Assembly: GCA_000761475.1 (NCBI GenBank)
Contig: JQNW01000005.1
Location: forward strand, 124,001 to 188,000
DNA: 64,000 nucleotides
DNA from: Chromohalobacter israelensis
Lineage (GTDB): Bacteria; Pseudomonadota; Gammaproteobacteria; Pseudomonadales; Halomonadaceae
Direction: 5' to 3'
Made by a program: the position numbers and the translations under genes. Under the pieces are notes generated by a model. The model did no database searches, was not told the origin of the DNA, and saw nothing but the letters and a program-made list of their open reading frames with translations. This document shows positions 1 through 8,494 of this stretch, piece by piece. Within the stretch, counting starts at the first letter, position 1. Each line of letters opens with the position of its first letter.

Positions 1-1
1 C

Positions 2-820
2 AACATCGATTCACGCGATCGCAATGTGGCCGCGTTTGCCGGTCCTTCGCAGCAGATCGCCCCCGGCGAAACGACCCGCATGGCCGCGACGCTCTACATG
101 GGGCCGAAGATCCAGGATCGTCTGGAGGCCATCGCCCCTCATCTGGAGCTGACCGTCGACTTCGGCTGGCTGTGGTTCATCGCCAATCCGCTGTTCTGGC
201 TGCTGGCGAAAATCCATAGCCTGATCGGCAACTGGGGCTGGTCGATCGTGCTGCTCACGGTCATCGTCAAGATCGTGCTGTTCCCGCTGTCCGCCAAGGC
301 GTACAAGTCGATGGCCAAGATGCGCAAGATGGGCCCGGAGATGAAGCGCATCAAGGAACAGTACGGCGACGACCGGCAGAAGATGTCGCAGGAGATGATG
401 AAGTTCTACCAGAAGGAGAAGATCAATCCTCTGGGGGGCTGTCTGCCCATCGTCGTGCAGATGCCGGTATTCATCGCGCTGTACTGGATGTTGCTGGAAT
501 CCGTGGAGTTGCGCCACGCGCCCTTCATTCTGTGGATCAACGATCTCTCGGCACAGGATCCCTACTTCATCCTGCCGATCATCATGGGTGCCTCGATGTT
601 CGTGCAGCAGTTGTTGAATCCCACGCCGCCGGACCCGATGCAGGCGAAGATCATGAAGATGCTGCCCGTGGTCTTCACGTTCTTCTTCCTGTGGTTCCCG
701 GCAGGCCTGGTCATCTACTGGATCTGCAACAACGTCATCTCGATCCTTCAGCAGTGGATCATCACGCGCAAGATCGAAGCCGATGGCGAGTCGGGAAAAA
801 CGAGTAAAGCCAAGAGCTGA
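2..820 (+). CDS. yidC: YidC membrane protein insertase, 3' part
   Basis: Open from the left edge, so only the last 272 residues of a protein usually about 550 long are present. YidC inserts proteins into the inner membrane, alone or with SecYEG; one known client is the ATP synthase c subunit, whose gene also lies in this window. The fragment covers the conserved insertase core: a hydrophobic segment after GNWGWSI, the charged cytoplasmic hairpin rich in Lys and Met ([19 protein letters not shown]), the NPLGGCLP loop and further membrane segments ending in a basic tail. The large periplasmic domain lies mostly outside the window. It is followed by a strong terminator and then mnmE, the usual neighbour. 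Identification is firm. Confidence 0.96.
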   Translation, partial: NIDSRDRNVAAFAGPSQQIAPGETTRMAATLYMGPKIQDRLEAIAPHLELTVDFGWLWFIANPLFWLLAKIHSLIGNWGWSIVLLTVIVKIVLFPLSAKAYKSMAKMRKMGPEMKRIKEQYGDDRQKMSQEMMKFYQKEKINPLGGCLPIVVQMPVFIALYWMLLESVELRHAPFILWINDLSAQDPYFILPIIMGASMFVQQLLNPTPPDPMQAKIMKMLPVVFTFFFLWFPAGLVIYWICNNVISILQQWIITRKIEADGESGKTSKAKS

Positions 821-841
821 CGCTCGCCTCATTTCCCGTGT

Positions 842-876
842 CCAGACCCCCGCTTTCGCGGGGGTCTGGCGTTTTT
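842..876 (+). terminator. Rho-independent terminator after yidC
   Basis: A perfect 12-bp stem (CCAGACCCCCGC with GCGGGGGTCTGG), a TTTC loop and a T-run at 872-876. It lies 21 bases after the yidC stop and 43 bases before the mnmE start, so mnmE either has its own promoter or depends on read-through. Confidence 0.92.
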
Positions 877-919
877 GGCCCATCACCGGGAAAATGCCGG
901 CACGGAGTCGGAGAATCTC

Positions 920-2296
920 ATGACCGCCACGCCTCTTTATCGACAAGACACCATCGCCGCGATCGCCACGCCCCCGGGGCGCGGCGGCGTGGGCATCATA
1001 CGCCTCTCGGGCCCGGCCAGCCGTGACCTCGCGGAACGCATCCTCGGCCACTGCCCGGTACCGCGCCACGCCCACTACGGCCCCTTCTACGATGCCGACG
1101 CGCAGGTGCTCGACGAAGGCATCGCCCTGTTCTTCCCCGGCCCTCATTCCTTTACCGGTGAGGACGTGCTCGAGCTGCAGGGCCATGGCGGGCCGGTGAT
1201 CATGGACCTGCTGCTCGCGCGCTGCGTCGCCCTCGGCGCGCGCCTGGCACGCCCCGGCGAATTCTCGGAACGCGCCTTTCTCAACGACAAGCTCGATCTG
1301 GCCCAGGCCGAGGCAATCGCCGACTTGATCGACGCCAGCTCCCGAGCTGCCGCCGAAAATGCCCTGCGTTCGCTGCAGGGCGAGTTCTCGACGCGGGTCT
1401 CGGCACTCGTCGACAAGCTGATCGAGCTGCGGATGTTCGTCGAAGCCGCCATCGACTTTCCCGAGGAGGAAATCGACTTTCTCGCCGATGGCAAGGTGGC
1501 CGCGATGCTTCAGGATGCCCAGGAGACGCTTGGCGAGGTGCGCGCCGCCGCCGGCCAGGGGGCGTTGATGCGCGAGGGCATGAACGTGGTCATCGCCGGA
1601 CGTCCGAATGCCGGCAAGTCGAGCCTGCTCAACGCCTTGACCGAGCGCGACAGCGCCATCGTCACCGATATCGAGGGCACCACTCGGGACGTGCTGCGCG
1701 AATATATCCACATCGACGGCATGCCGCTGCACGTCATCGATACCGCCGGCTTGCGCGATACGCCGGATGCCATCGAAAAGATCGGCGTGGCGCGTGCCTG
1801 GGAGGAAATCGAGAAGGCCGATCGGGTGCTGCTGCTGGTCGATGCGACGACCACGACACAGACCGACCCGATGCAACTCTGGCCCGAATTTGTCGCGCGC
1901 CTGCCGCATCCCGAGCGCCTCACCCTGGTGCGCAACAAGATCGACGAGAGCGGCGAAACCGAGCAAAGAGACTTATCCACATCCCCTCCGATCGTGCGGC
2001 TCTCCGCCAAGACCGGTCTGGGTGTGGATAACCTGAAGGAGCATCTCAAGGCGGTGATGGGCTTCGACGCCACCACCGAAGGACGCTTCTCGGCCCGCCG
2101 TCGACATCTCGATGCCCTGGATCGCGCCGGCGACGCCCTCGACAACGGCATCGCCCAGCTACGCGGCCATGGCGCCGGCGAGTTGCTCGCCGAGGACCTG
2201 CGCGACGCGCAGCAGGCACTGGCCGAGATCACCGGCGAGTTCACCGCCGATGACCTGCTCGGCGAGATCTTCGGCAGCTTCTGCATCGGGAAATGA
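920..2296 (+). CDS. mnmE: tRNA uridine-5-carboxymethylaminomethyl modification GTPase MnmE
   Basis: 458 residues. MnmE works with MnmG to modify the wobble uridine (U34) of several tRNAs, using folate and GTP. Visible are the N-terminal folate-binding domain ([14 protein letters not shown]), the G domain with GRPNAGKSS near residue 226, [18 protein letters not shown] and SAKTG, and the C-terminal FCIGK whose cysteine is conserved. The ATG at 920 is chosen because it gives the family N terminus; the frame extends upstream to a TTG at 875 that overlaps the terminator. Its partner mnmG is at 22048, unusually far away. Two exact DnaA boxes lie inside the coding sequence, at 1973-1981 and 2023-2031. 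Confidence 0.97.
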   Translation: MTATPLYRQDTIAAIATPPGRGGVGIIRLSGPASRDLAERILGHCPVPRHAHYGPFYDADAQVLDEGIALFFPGPHSFTGEDVLELQGHGGPVIMDLLLARCVALGARLARPGEFSERAFLNDKLDLAQAEAIADLIDASSRAAAENALRSLQGEFSTRVSALVDKLIELRMFVEAAIDFPEEEIDFLADGKVAAMLQDAQETLGEVRAAAGQGALMREGMNVVIAGRPNAGKSSLLNALTERDSAIVTDIEGTTRDVLREYIHIDGMPLHVIDTAGLRDTPDAIEKIGVARAWEEIEKADRVLLLVDATTTTQTDPMQLWPEFVARLPHPERLTLVRNKIDESGETEQRDLSTSPPIVRLSAKTGLGVDNLKEHLKAVMGFDATTEGRFSARRRHLDALDRAGDALDNGIAQLRGHGAGELLAEDLRDAQQALAEITGEFTADDLLGEIFGSFCIGK

Positions 2297-2382
2297 TACC
2301 GCGCGGTGCCCGCCCGGCATCGCCGCCTGGTCTTCGCCGGTCCTGCTTCCATCAGCAAGAATGAATCGATACCGGAATTGGC

Positions 2383-2411
2383 TTGCCACTCTCCGGGGGT
2401 CGGCGTAAGCT
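2383..2411 (+). promoter_or_regulatory. Possible promoter of the efe operon
   Basis: TTGCCA at 2383-2388 and TAAGCT at 2406-2411 are separated by 17 bp. The match is moderate, but the Fur-box-like site lies directly downstream, as expected for an iron-repressed promoter. Confidence 0.4.
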
Positions 2412-2417
2412 ATAAAC

Positions 2418-2436
2418 GATAACGAATCTCATTTTT
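2418..2436. promoter_or_regulatory. Fur-box-like site upstream of efeU
   Basis: By eye, 13 of 19 positions match the classical Fur box (GATAATGATAATCATTATC). The site is 45 bp upstream of efeU, the first gene of an iron-uptake operon. Binding is inferred. Confidence 0.55.
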
Positions 2437-2480
2437 CTTCGTTATGGATTCCGTTCAAACAGCTTGCCAGGACCCGCGAC

Positions 2481-3326
2481 ATGCTCGTCCCCTTTCTCAT
2501 CATGCTGCGCGAGGGGCTCGAAGCCGCCCTGATCGTCGGCATTATCGCCAGTTATCTTCGCCATACCGGGCGCGGTGCCTGGATGCCCGCCGTGTGGATC
2601 GGCATATTCCTCGCTGCCGCCCTGGCACTGGCGACAGGGGCCGGCCTGCAGTTCGCAAGCGCAGCGTTCCCGCAACGTCAGCAAGAGCTGTTCGAAGCCT
2701 TCGTGGGGCTGATTGCCGTGGGCGTGCTGACCTGGATGGTCTTCTGGATGCGTCGCGCCGCCCGCAACATGCGGCGGACACTGACCGGCGCACTCGAGGA
2801 CGCCTTCACCGGCCGCCGCCATACCCTGGCGTTGATCGGCATGGTCTTTCTGGCCGTGGCCCGCGAAGGCCTGGAGTCCGTATTCTTCCTGCTCGCGGTA
2901 TTTCAGCAAAGTACCGACCGGTCCGCACCGCTGGGGGCGTTGCTGGGTATCGTCACCTCGGTGGCGGTGGGGCTGGCCCTCTATCGTGGCAGTCTGCGCC
3001 TCGACCTCGCGCATTTCTTCCGGCTCACGGGCGTTTTCATGTTGCTGGTGGCCGCCGGGCTGCTGGCCGGCTCGGTCAGGGCCCTGCATGAGGCAGGCTG
3101 GTGGAATCATGCCCAGCAACGGGTATTCGATCTCAATGAGTGGCTGCCGCTGGACTCACCGCTCGGCGCGATCCTGTCGGGCATCCTCGGGTATCAGCCG
3201 GCGCCCACGCTCGGCGAAGCGGTGGTTTATGGCGGCTATCTGCTGGTGACACTGGGGATCTTCTTCCAGCGTGCTCGCCGGAGCTCTCCCGCCGCCCATC
3301 GCGCATCGCATGGAGAACCGTCATGA
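2481..3326 (+). CDS. efeU: Ferrous iron permease EfeU (FTR1 family)
   Basis: 281 residues, the usual size for EfeU. FTR1-type permeases move iron across the inner membrane. The family's REGLE motif, essential for iron transport, appears twice: residues 10-14 in the first membrane helix and 128-132 (REGLES). About seven hydrophobic segments are visible. The stop overlaps the efeO start by 4 bases (ATGA), showing translational coupling. The operon continues with efeO, efeB and an efeM-type gene, which together form a low-pH or aerobic ferrous uptake system. Confidence is high from motif, length and context. Confidence 0.93.
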   Translation: MLVPFLIMLREGLEAALIVGIIASYLRHTGRGAWMPAVWIGIFLAAALALATGAGLQFASAAFPQRQQELFEAFVGLIAVGVLTWMVFWMRRAARNMRRTLTGALEDAFTGRRHTLALIGMVFLAVAREGLESVFFLLAVFQQSTDRSAPLGALLGIVTSVAVGLALYRGSLRLDLAHFFRLTGVFMLLVAAGLLAGSVRALHEAGWWNHAQQRVFDLNEWLPLDSPLGAILSGILGYQPAPTLGEAVVYGGYLLVTLGIFFQRARRSSPAAHRASHGEPS

Positions 3327-4450
3327 GCCCCGCGCCATTGCCGCCGCCGCGCTTCCTGAAATTCGGCGTACTGGTCTCGGCCATGTCGATGTTCGCTGCG
3401 CTGGGCGTTTTCGTGATGTCCCTGGAACCGCAAGACGACACGATCGCAGGCCCACGCGTCGTGATCACCGATGCCGGCTGCGAACCCAACGCCCTCGACG
3501 TCTCGGCCGGCGAGACGACCTTTACGGTGGTCAATCGCTCCGAGCGCGCCATCGAATGGGAGATCCTCGACGGCGTGATGGTGATCGCGGAGCGCGAGAA
3601 CATCGCGCCCGGACTCCGACAGCCGCTGACCGCGCGCCTGCCGGCAGGCGACTACCGCATGACCTGCGGCCTGCTGAGCAATCCGCGTGGCACGCTCCAC
3701 GTGGCCGCCGCAGATGATGCGTCACCGGCCTCCCCTTTGTCGCACAAGGACTTCCTGGGCGCCCTCGCCGAATACAAGGTCTATCTGACACTGCAGAGTC
3801 GTCGCCTCATCGACGCCGCCGATACCTTGCATCGGGCCATTGAGGATGGCGACCTGGCGGCAGCCCGTGATGCCTACGCACAGGCACGCCTGATCGACCA
3901 GCGTCTGGCGATGGCCACCGGCCTGTTCAGCGATCTCGACCAGCGCCTCAACGCCCGCGCCGAGTATTTCGCTCAGCGGGACGAGGACCCGAACTTCATC
4001 GGCTTTCAACGCCTGGCACAAGGGTTGTTCGAGGCGTCCACCACCGCAGGGCTCGCGCCGGTTTCCGCCCAGTTGCGCGACGATGTCCGCACCCTCGCCG
4101 AACGCTGGCGACACCAGGCGATCCCGCCCGCGCAACTGGCCAGCGGCAGTGCTCGCGTCCTGGCCGCCTGGCACGACCACGCCATCGATCAGGCGCCGCT
4201 GGACGCCCGCGAGCTGCTCGACCTGCGCGGTCTGCTTCAGGGCGCCGACAAGATCGCATCGCTGCTCGGCCCGCTCCTCGAATCACGCGATCCCCAGACA
4301 CTCTCGCGGCTCACCAGCGAGCTCGCCGCGCTGGAAACGGCGCTCCCCGAGTCCGGCACCGCCGTCGATCGCGACGCGTTGCTGACCGAGACCCGGGCGC
4401 TGTCACGAACCCTGAGCGAGATCAATCACACGCTGGCCCTGCAGGGCTGA
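3323..4450 (+). CDS. efeO: EfeO: cupredoxin plus imelysin (M75) periplasmic iron protein with a degenerate metal motif
   Basis: 375 residues. After one N-terminal membrane or signal segment comes a cupredoxin-like domain (about residues 45-130) with the EfeO signatures EWEILDGVMV, ERENI and CGLLSNPRG. An M75/imelysin helical domain follows (about 140-375). In family members this second domain has an HxxE metal motif; here the equivalent position reads FQRLAQ (Gln229, Ala232), so both ligands are missing. The downstream acidic/aromatic motif seen in the paralogue at 5901 (GEEDRYSHTDLW) is also absent. The ATG at 3323 overlaps the efeU stop. Role: periplasmic partner that passes iron to EfeU; loss of the M75 site suggests the cupredoxin domain carries the function. 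Confidence 0.88.
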   Translation: MSPAPLPPPRFLKFGVLVSAMSMFAALGVFVMSLEPQDDTIAGPRVVITDAGCEPNALDVSAGETTFTVVNRSERAIEWEILDGVMVIAERENIAPGLRQPLTARLPAGDYRMTCGLLSNPRGTLHVAAADDASPASPLSHKDFLGALAEYKVYLTLQSRRLIDAADTLHRAIEDGDLAAARDAYAQARLIDQRLAMATGLFSDLDQRLNARAEYFAQRDEDPNFIGFQRLAQGLFEASTTAGLAPVSAQLRDDVRTLAERWRHQAIPPAQLASGSARVLAAWHDHAIDQAPLDARELLDLRGLLQGADKIASLLGPLLESRDPQTLSRLTSELAALETALPESGTAVDRDALLTETRALSRTLSEINHTLALQG

Positions 4451-4486
4451 CGTGCGTTCCCTTGGCTTCATCACGGTTTAATCGAC

Positions 4487-5821
4487 ATGAGTGATCGTTC
4501 CGATAACATGCCGCGCTGCCCATTCTCGCTGGATCGGCGGCGTTTCCTGCAAGGCCTCGGCGCCACCGGAACCGGTATTGCCATGGCCGGCTTGAGTACG
4601 TCGGCCTGGGCCAGGTCCTGTCCGGCCGACGATATGCCAGACACCGACCCTGAGGTGACGAGTGCGCCGACCAGTACCGCCACGACCGACGCCTATCCTT
4701 TCCATGGCACTCATCAGCAGGGCATTGTCACGCCGCGCCCGGCCAATGGCATGATCGTCGCCTGCGACGTGCTGGCGCGGGATCGCGACGGGCTCGAGCA
4801 ATTGCTGCGCACACTCACCGAGCGCATCGCCTTTCTCACCCGAGGCGGCACCTATCCTCAGGGCGATCCACGTTATCCGCCAGCGGATTCCGGCATTCTC
4901 GGTCCCACCATCGCGCCGGATGGCCTCACCGTCACCGTCTCCCTCGGCGCCTCGCTGTTCGATGCGCGCTTCGGACTGGCCGACGTCAAGCCGAGGCACC
5001 TGCAGCGCATGACCGGCTTCCCCAACGACGCTCTCGACCCATCGCGCTGCCATGGCGACATGTCATTGCAGATCTGCGCCCATACGCACGACACGACCGT
5101 GCATGCCCTGCGCGACATCCTCAAGCACACCCCGGGAGGCCTGATGGTGCGCTGGAAGCAGGAAGGCACGGTGCCGGTCATGTCCCCCAGCGACACTGGC
5201 CCCACGCCCAGCGCGCGCAACTATCTGGGCTTTCGCGACGGTACCGCCAACCCCGACACCGCGGACACGGCCCTGATGGATGCGCTGGTCTGGACAGGCC
5301 ACGACAGCGAGGAGCCTGCCTGGACCCGGGGTGGCAGCTATCAGGTCGTGCGTCTGATCCGCAATTTCGTCGAACGCTGGGACCGCGCGCCACTGGCCGA
5401 GCAGGAAGCCATTTTCGGGCGGTGCAAGGATAGCGGCGCTCCGCTGGCCGGTGGCACCGAGTACGATATCCCCGACTACTCCGACGATCCGGACGGCCAG
5501 GTCACCCCTCTGGACGCGCATATCCGTCTGGCCAATCCACGTACGCCAGGCTTCGAGAAACACCGCATTCTGCGCCGGCCGTTCAACTACTCCAACGCTG
5601 TCGAAGCCAACGGTCAGCTCGACATGGGGCTACTGTTCATCGTCTACCAGGCGGATCTGGAGGCCGGTTTCATTACCGTCCAGAAGCGCCTGAACGGCGA
5701 GCCACTGGAGGAATACATCAAGCCGGTGGGCGGTGGATACTTCTTCACTCTGCCCGGCGTCATCGACGAAAACGATTTTCTGGGACGCGGACTGCTGGAA
5801 GCCGCCGCCTCCCATGCTTGA
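4487..5821 (+). CDS. efeB: EfeB Tat-exported DyP-type heme peroxidase
   Basis: 444 residues. The N terminus carries a twin-arginine signal (RRRFLQG at residues 17-23) followed by a hydrophobic stretch, so the protein should be exported folded with its heme. Dye-decolourising peroxidase hallmarks are the GFRDG motif (residues 248-252, with the catalytic Asp) and the proximal heme His near residue 359 (KHRILRR). In the Efe system it is thought to oxidise ferrous iron or act on heme in the periplasm. It starts 36 bp after efeO, in the same operon. Confidence 0.94.
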   Translation: MSDRSDNMPRCPFSLDRRRFLQGLGATGTGIAMAGLSTSAWARSCPADDMPDTDPEVTSAPTSTATTDAYPFHGTHQQGIVTPRPANGMIVACDVLARDRDGLEQLLRTLTERIAFLTRGGTYPQGDPRYPPADSGILGPTIAPDGLTVTVSLGASLFDARFGLADVKPRHLQRMTGFPNDALDPSRCHGDMSLQICAHTHDTTVHALRDILKHTPGGLMVRWKQEGTVPVMSPSDTGPTPSARNYLGFRDGTANPDTADTALMDALVWTGHDSEEPAWTRGGSYQVVRLIRNFVERWDRAPLAEQEAIFGRCKDSGAPLAGGTEYDIPDYSDDPDGQVTPLDAHIRLANPRTPGFEKHRILRRPFNYSNAVEANGQLDMGLLFIVYQADLEAGFITVQKRLNGEPLEEYIKPVGGGYFFTLPGVIDENDFLGRGLLEAAASHA

Positions 5822-5900
5822 ACACAACGACAGGCGCCCGAAGGCGTCGATCACCACGACCGGGACGGCCTCACCCACGATTCGTCAAAGGAGTCACCGC

Positions 5901-6737
5901 ATGTCACCTCGCTCACTGTTTCTTGCCGCCAGCGCCTTCGGTCTCATGACCTTGCAAGGCACGGTCCAGGCCGATGTCGCCACCGAAGCGTTGGTCGAAC
6001 CGGTCGCCGACTACAAGCTCTATGTGCTCGACAACCTCGATCGATTCGTCACCCACACGCAAGACTTCACCCAGGCTGTCGAAGCCGGCGACCTGGCACG
6101 CGCACAGTCCCTCTACGCGCCGACACGGGTCTATTACGAGCGCATCGAGCCCATCGCCGAATTGTTCGCCGACCTGGACGCCAGCATCGACGCCCGCGAG
6201 GACGACTACGAGAAAGGCGTCGAGGATCCCGACTTCACCGGTTTCCACCGTCTCGAGTACGGCTTGTTCGAGCAACGCACCACGCAAGGCTTCGCGCCCT
6301 ACGCCAAGCGCCTGATGGCCGATGTCAACGATCTCGAGGCGCGCGTGCAGGGGCTGACCTTTCCGCCGGCAACCGTCGTGGGCGGTGCCGCCGCGTTGAT
6401 GGAAGAGGTGGCCGCGACCAAGGTCAGCGGCGAGGAAGATCGCTACAGCCACACTGACCTGTGGGACTTCCAGGGCAACGTCGACGGCTCGCAGAAGATT
6501 TTCGAACTCTTCAAGCCGCTCGTGATCGACGAGGACCCGGCCTTCGTCGAACGCGTCGAAGAAAATTTCGCCGCCGTGGAAGAAACCCTCGCCCACTATC
6601 GGCAGGATGCCGACGACCCGACGTCCGGTTTCGTCAGCTACGAGCAGGTCAGCGACGAGGACCGGCGTGCCTTCGTCGGTCCGGTGAACCTGCTGGCCGA
6701 GGACCTCTCGACCTTGCGTGGCAAGCTCGGCCTGTAA
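5901..6737 (+). CDS. EfeM/EfeO-like imelysin (M75) periplasmic iron-binding protein
   Basis: 278 residues with a cleavable signal peptide ending near VQA and a single M75/imelysin domain; there is no cupredoxin domain, as in EfeM. The HxxE motif is intact (GFHRLE, His116 and Glu119) and is followed by GEEDRYSHTDLWDFQGN, typical of this family. The ATG at 5901 has a good AAGGAG ribosome site about 8 bases upstream. It is the fourth gene of the efe operon and aligns with the second domain of EfeO (DPNFIGFQ versus DPDFTGFH), so the two look like paralogues with divided roles. An alternative label is efeO2. Confidence 0.88.
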   Translation: MSPRSLFLAASAFGLMTLQGTVQADVATEALVEPVADYKLYVLDNLDRFVTHTQDFTQAVEAGDLARAQSLYAPTRVYYERIEPIAELFADLDASIDAREDDYEKGVEDPDFTGFHRLEYGLFEQRTTQGFAPYAKRLMADVNDLEARVQGLTFPPATVVGGAAALMEEVAATKVSGEEDRYSHTDLWDFQGNVDGSQKIFELFKPLVIDEDPAFVERVEENFAAVEETLAHYRQDADDPTSGFVSYEQVSDEDRRAFVGPVNLLAEDLSTLRGKLGL

Positions 6738-6757
6738 CGCTTCACGCCACCGACATG

Positions 6758-6784
6758 CCTCGGCCATGGGGAGAACGGCCGAGG
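6758..6784. terminator. Hairpin between convergent efeM-type gene and rlmJ
   Basis: An 8-bp perfect stem (CCTCGGCC with GGCCGAGG) with an 11-base loop, 20 bp after the plus-strand gene and 17 bp before the end of minus-strand rlmJ. No T-run on either side, so termination is only suggested by position. Confidence 0.35.
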
Positions 6785-6801
6785 TCGTGCAGCATGTCAT
6801 C

Positions 6802-7650
6802 TCACTCCGGCACCCACCACTGCGAGGCATGCGAGGCCGTATCGCTCAGGCAAGATGTGACGCGGGCCAGGCTCGCGTTCAATTGTGTGTCGATGCCCCA
6901 GGGAGGGTTGAGAAGCAGCATGCCGCTGCCGTACATCCCATGGGTGGCTTCGCCGGGCGGGTGAAGCGTCAGCTCGCTGCGCCATAGCTTGCGGAGGCCG
7001 CTGCGCCGAGCGGCCGTCAGCAGGTCATGATGACGACCGCTGGGCAGCAACGGATACCAGATCATCACGATGGCATGACGCACCTTGGCGGCGACGGCTT
7101 GCATGGTAGCCGCGACGTCGGTGTATTCCTGCTTGCGCTCGTAGCTGGGATCGATGAGCGCGCAGAATCGTGGCGTGGCGGGTGGCAACAGCGCACGAAT
7201 GCCGGCCAGGCCGTCCGCATGCTGACGTCGCGCCTGGGGTGGCAGCACTTGTGCCTCGAGATGGGTTGCTTCGCCTGGATGCAGCTCGAACAACGCCAGG
7301 CGATCCTGCTCGCGGCAATCGTTCGCCAGCCACCAGGGGGATCCGGGGTAATGGCTGAGCGTCGATGCCCCGGACTGGACATCGCCGAGCCGCTCGCACC
7401 ACGCCGCGAGCAGCGGATCGTCGGCGAGCGCCTCGCGTGCCGCCCATACGGCAGCCGCGCCCTGACGATACTCCCGCAGGCGCTGGGTTTCCTCGGCTTC
7501 GAGAGGGTAAAGACCACGCCCGGCATGCGTATCGACATACGTAATGGCGGATGACTTACGTAACAAGTACTGGAGGACAGCAAACAGGGTCAAATGCTTG
7601 TGCACGTCGGCGAAGTTGCCGGCGTGATAGGCGTGCTGATAGGCGAGCAT
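6802..7650 (-). CDS. rlmJ: 23S rRNA (adenine-2030-N6)-methyltransferase RlmJ
   Basis: 282 residues. RlmJ methylates N6 of adenine 2030 in 23S rRNA. The start (MLAYQHAYHAGNFADVHKH) matches the family N terminus, so the ATG at 7650 was chosen over a longer frame beginning at 7680. Motifs seen are THAGRG for S-adenosylmethionine binding and IDPSYERKQEY at motif IV. The usual form of motif IV in N6-adenine methyltransferases is DPPY; here it is DPSY. The gene is isolated, convergent with the efe operon. Confidence 0.92.
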   Translation of the reverse strand: MLAYQHAYHAGNFADVHKHLTLFAVLQYLLRKSSAITYVDTHAGRGLYPLEAEETQRLREYRQGAAAVWAAREALADDPLLAAWCERLGDVQSGASTLSHYPGSPWWLANDCREQDRLALFELHPGEATHLEAQVLPPQARRQHADGLAGIRALLPPATPRFCALIDPSYERKQEYTDVAATMQAVAAKVRHAIVMIWYPLLPSGRHHDLLTAARRSGLRKLWRSELTLHPPGEATHGMYGSGMLLLNPPWGIDTQLNASLARVTSCLSDTASHASQWWVPE

Positions 7651-7714
7651 GGCATTTCTCGAACGTCGTGGCGGGACCATGATACGCCGTTCCCCGCCAT
7701 ACGGGGAAATCGCG

Positions 7715-7747
7715 CCGCCCCGGGCGAGGCGCAGGGGCCCGGGGCGG
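7715..7747 (-). terminator. GC-rich hairpin downstream of the OmpA-type lipoprotein gene
   Basis: A perfect 11-bp stem (7715-7725 with 7737-7747) and an 11-base loop, 14 bp beyond the minus-strand stop at 7761. Only three T residues follow on the minus strand, so it is a weak intrinsic terminator at best. A second 7-bp hairpin (TTCCCCG/CGGGGAA) sits at 7690-7708. Confidence 0.45.
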
Positions 7748-7760
7748 CAAGGACGCCGAT

Positions 7761-8441
7761 TCAGCCTTGCTGAGTAACCGGCGTCAGCGTGATTTCGACA
7801 CGCCGATTCTGCGCGCGGCCGCTTTCGGTGTCGTTGCTGGCCACCGGCTGACGTTCGCCGTAGCCAACCGTGTTGATGCGGTTGGCGGCGATGCCTCCCT
7901 GGCCGAGGTAGTCGGCAACGGCCTGGGCACGGCGCTCGGAGAGGCGCTGGTTGTAATCGGCGCTACCGGTGCTGTCGGTGTACCCGGCGACGTTGATGCG
8001 TGTCTTGGGGTACTCGCGCATGACGGCCGTGGCATCGTTGAGGGCCTGACGCGCAGGCGTCTTCAATGCGCTGGAATCGACATCGAAGGTCACGCTGCTG
8101 GGCATGTTGAGGACGATGTTGTCGCCCTGGCGATCGACGCCGATGCCGGTTCCATCGAGATCCCTGCGCAGCTTTTCTTCCTGGGCATCCATGTAGGCGC
8201 CGACCCCACCGCCGATGGCGGCGCCCGCCGCGGCCCCGATCAACGCACGGTCGCGACGGCTGGTGCTGCCGTCGCCGGTCAATGCCCCGGCCACCGCGCC
8301 CACGGCGGCCCCGATGCCCGCGCCACCAAAGGTCTTGCCATGATCGCCTTGCTGCTGACCGGTCTGCGTCCCGTTGCTGGCACACCCCGTGACACCGATT
8401 GCCAAGGCCAGCGGTACCGCCATCCATATCGAGCGTTGCAT
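7761..8441 (-). CDS. OmpA-family outer-membrane lipoprotein with glycine-zipper region (YiaD-like)
   Basis: 226 residues. A lipoprotein signal ends at the lipobox VTGC near residue 20. A glycine-rich segment with repeated GxxxG patterns (GGAGIGAAVGAVAG and GAAAGAAIGGGVGAY) forms a glycine-zipper domain. A C-terminal OmpA domain binds peptidoglycan; its core is GYTDSTGSADYNQRLSERRA, then GYGERQP and NRRVEI. It should tether the outer membrane to the cell wall. The ATG at 8441 has an excellent AAGGAG ribosome site. A longer frame to 8579 lacks support. Confidence 0.9.
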   Translation of the reverse strand: MQRSIWMAVPLALAIGVTGCASNGTQTGQQQGDHGKTFGGAGIGAAVGAVAGALTGDGSTSRRDRALIGAAAGAAIGGGVGAYMDAQEEKLRRDLDGTGIGVDRQGDNIVLNMPSSVTFDVDSSALKTPARQALNDATAVMREYPKTRINVAGYTDSTGSADYNQRLSERRAQAVADYLGQGGIAANRINTVGYGERQPVASNDTESGRAQNRRVEITLTPVTQQG

Positions 8442-8494
8442 GCGTCCTTTCTCCTTACCTTTTCCTGTGAGTGCGTTCCGATGATTGCGCGTCG

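Noticed and set aside
11-1966. Open frame of 651 codons on the minus strand opposite yidC and mnmE
   Set aside because: It covers two well-conserved genes and their terminator; its sequence is low in hydrophobic structure and rich in Arg, His and Gln, typical of antisense frames in high-GC DNA.
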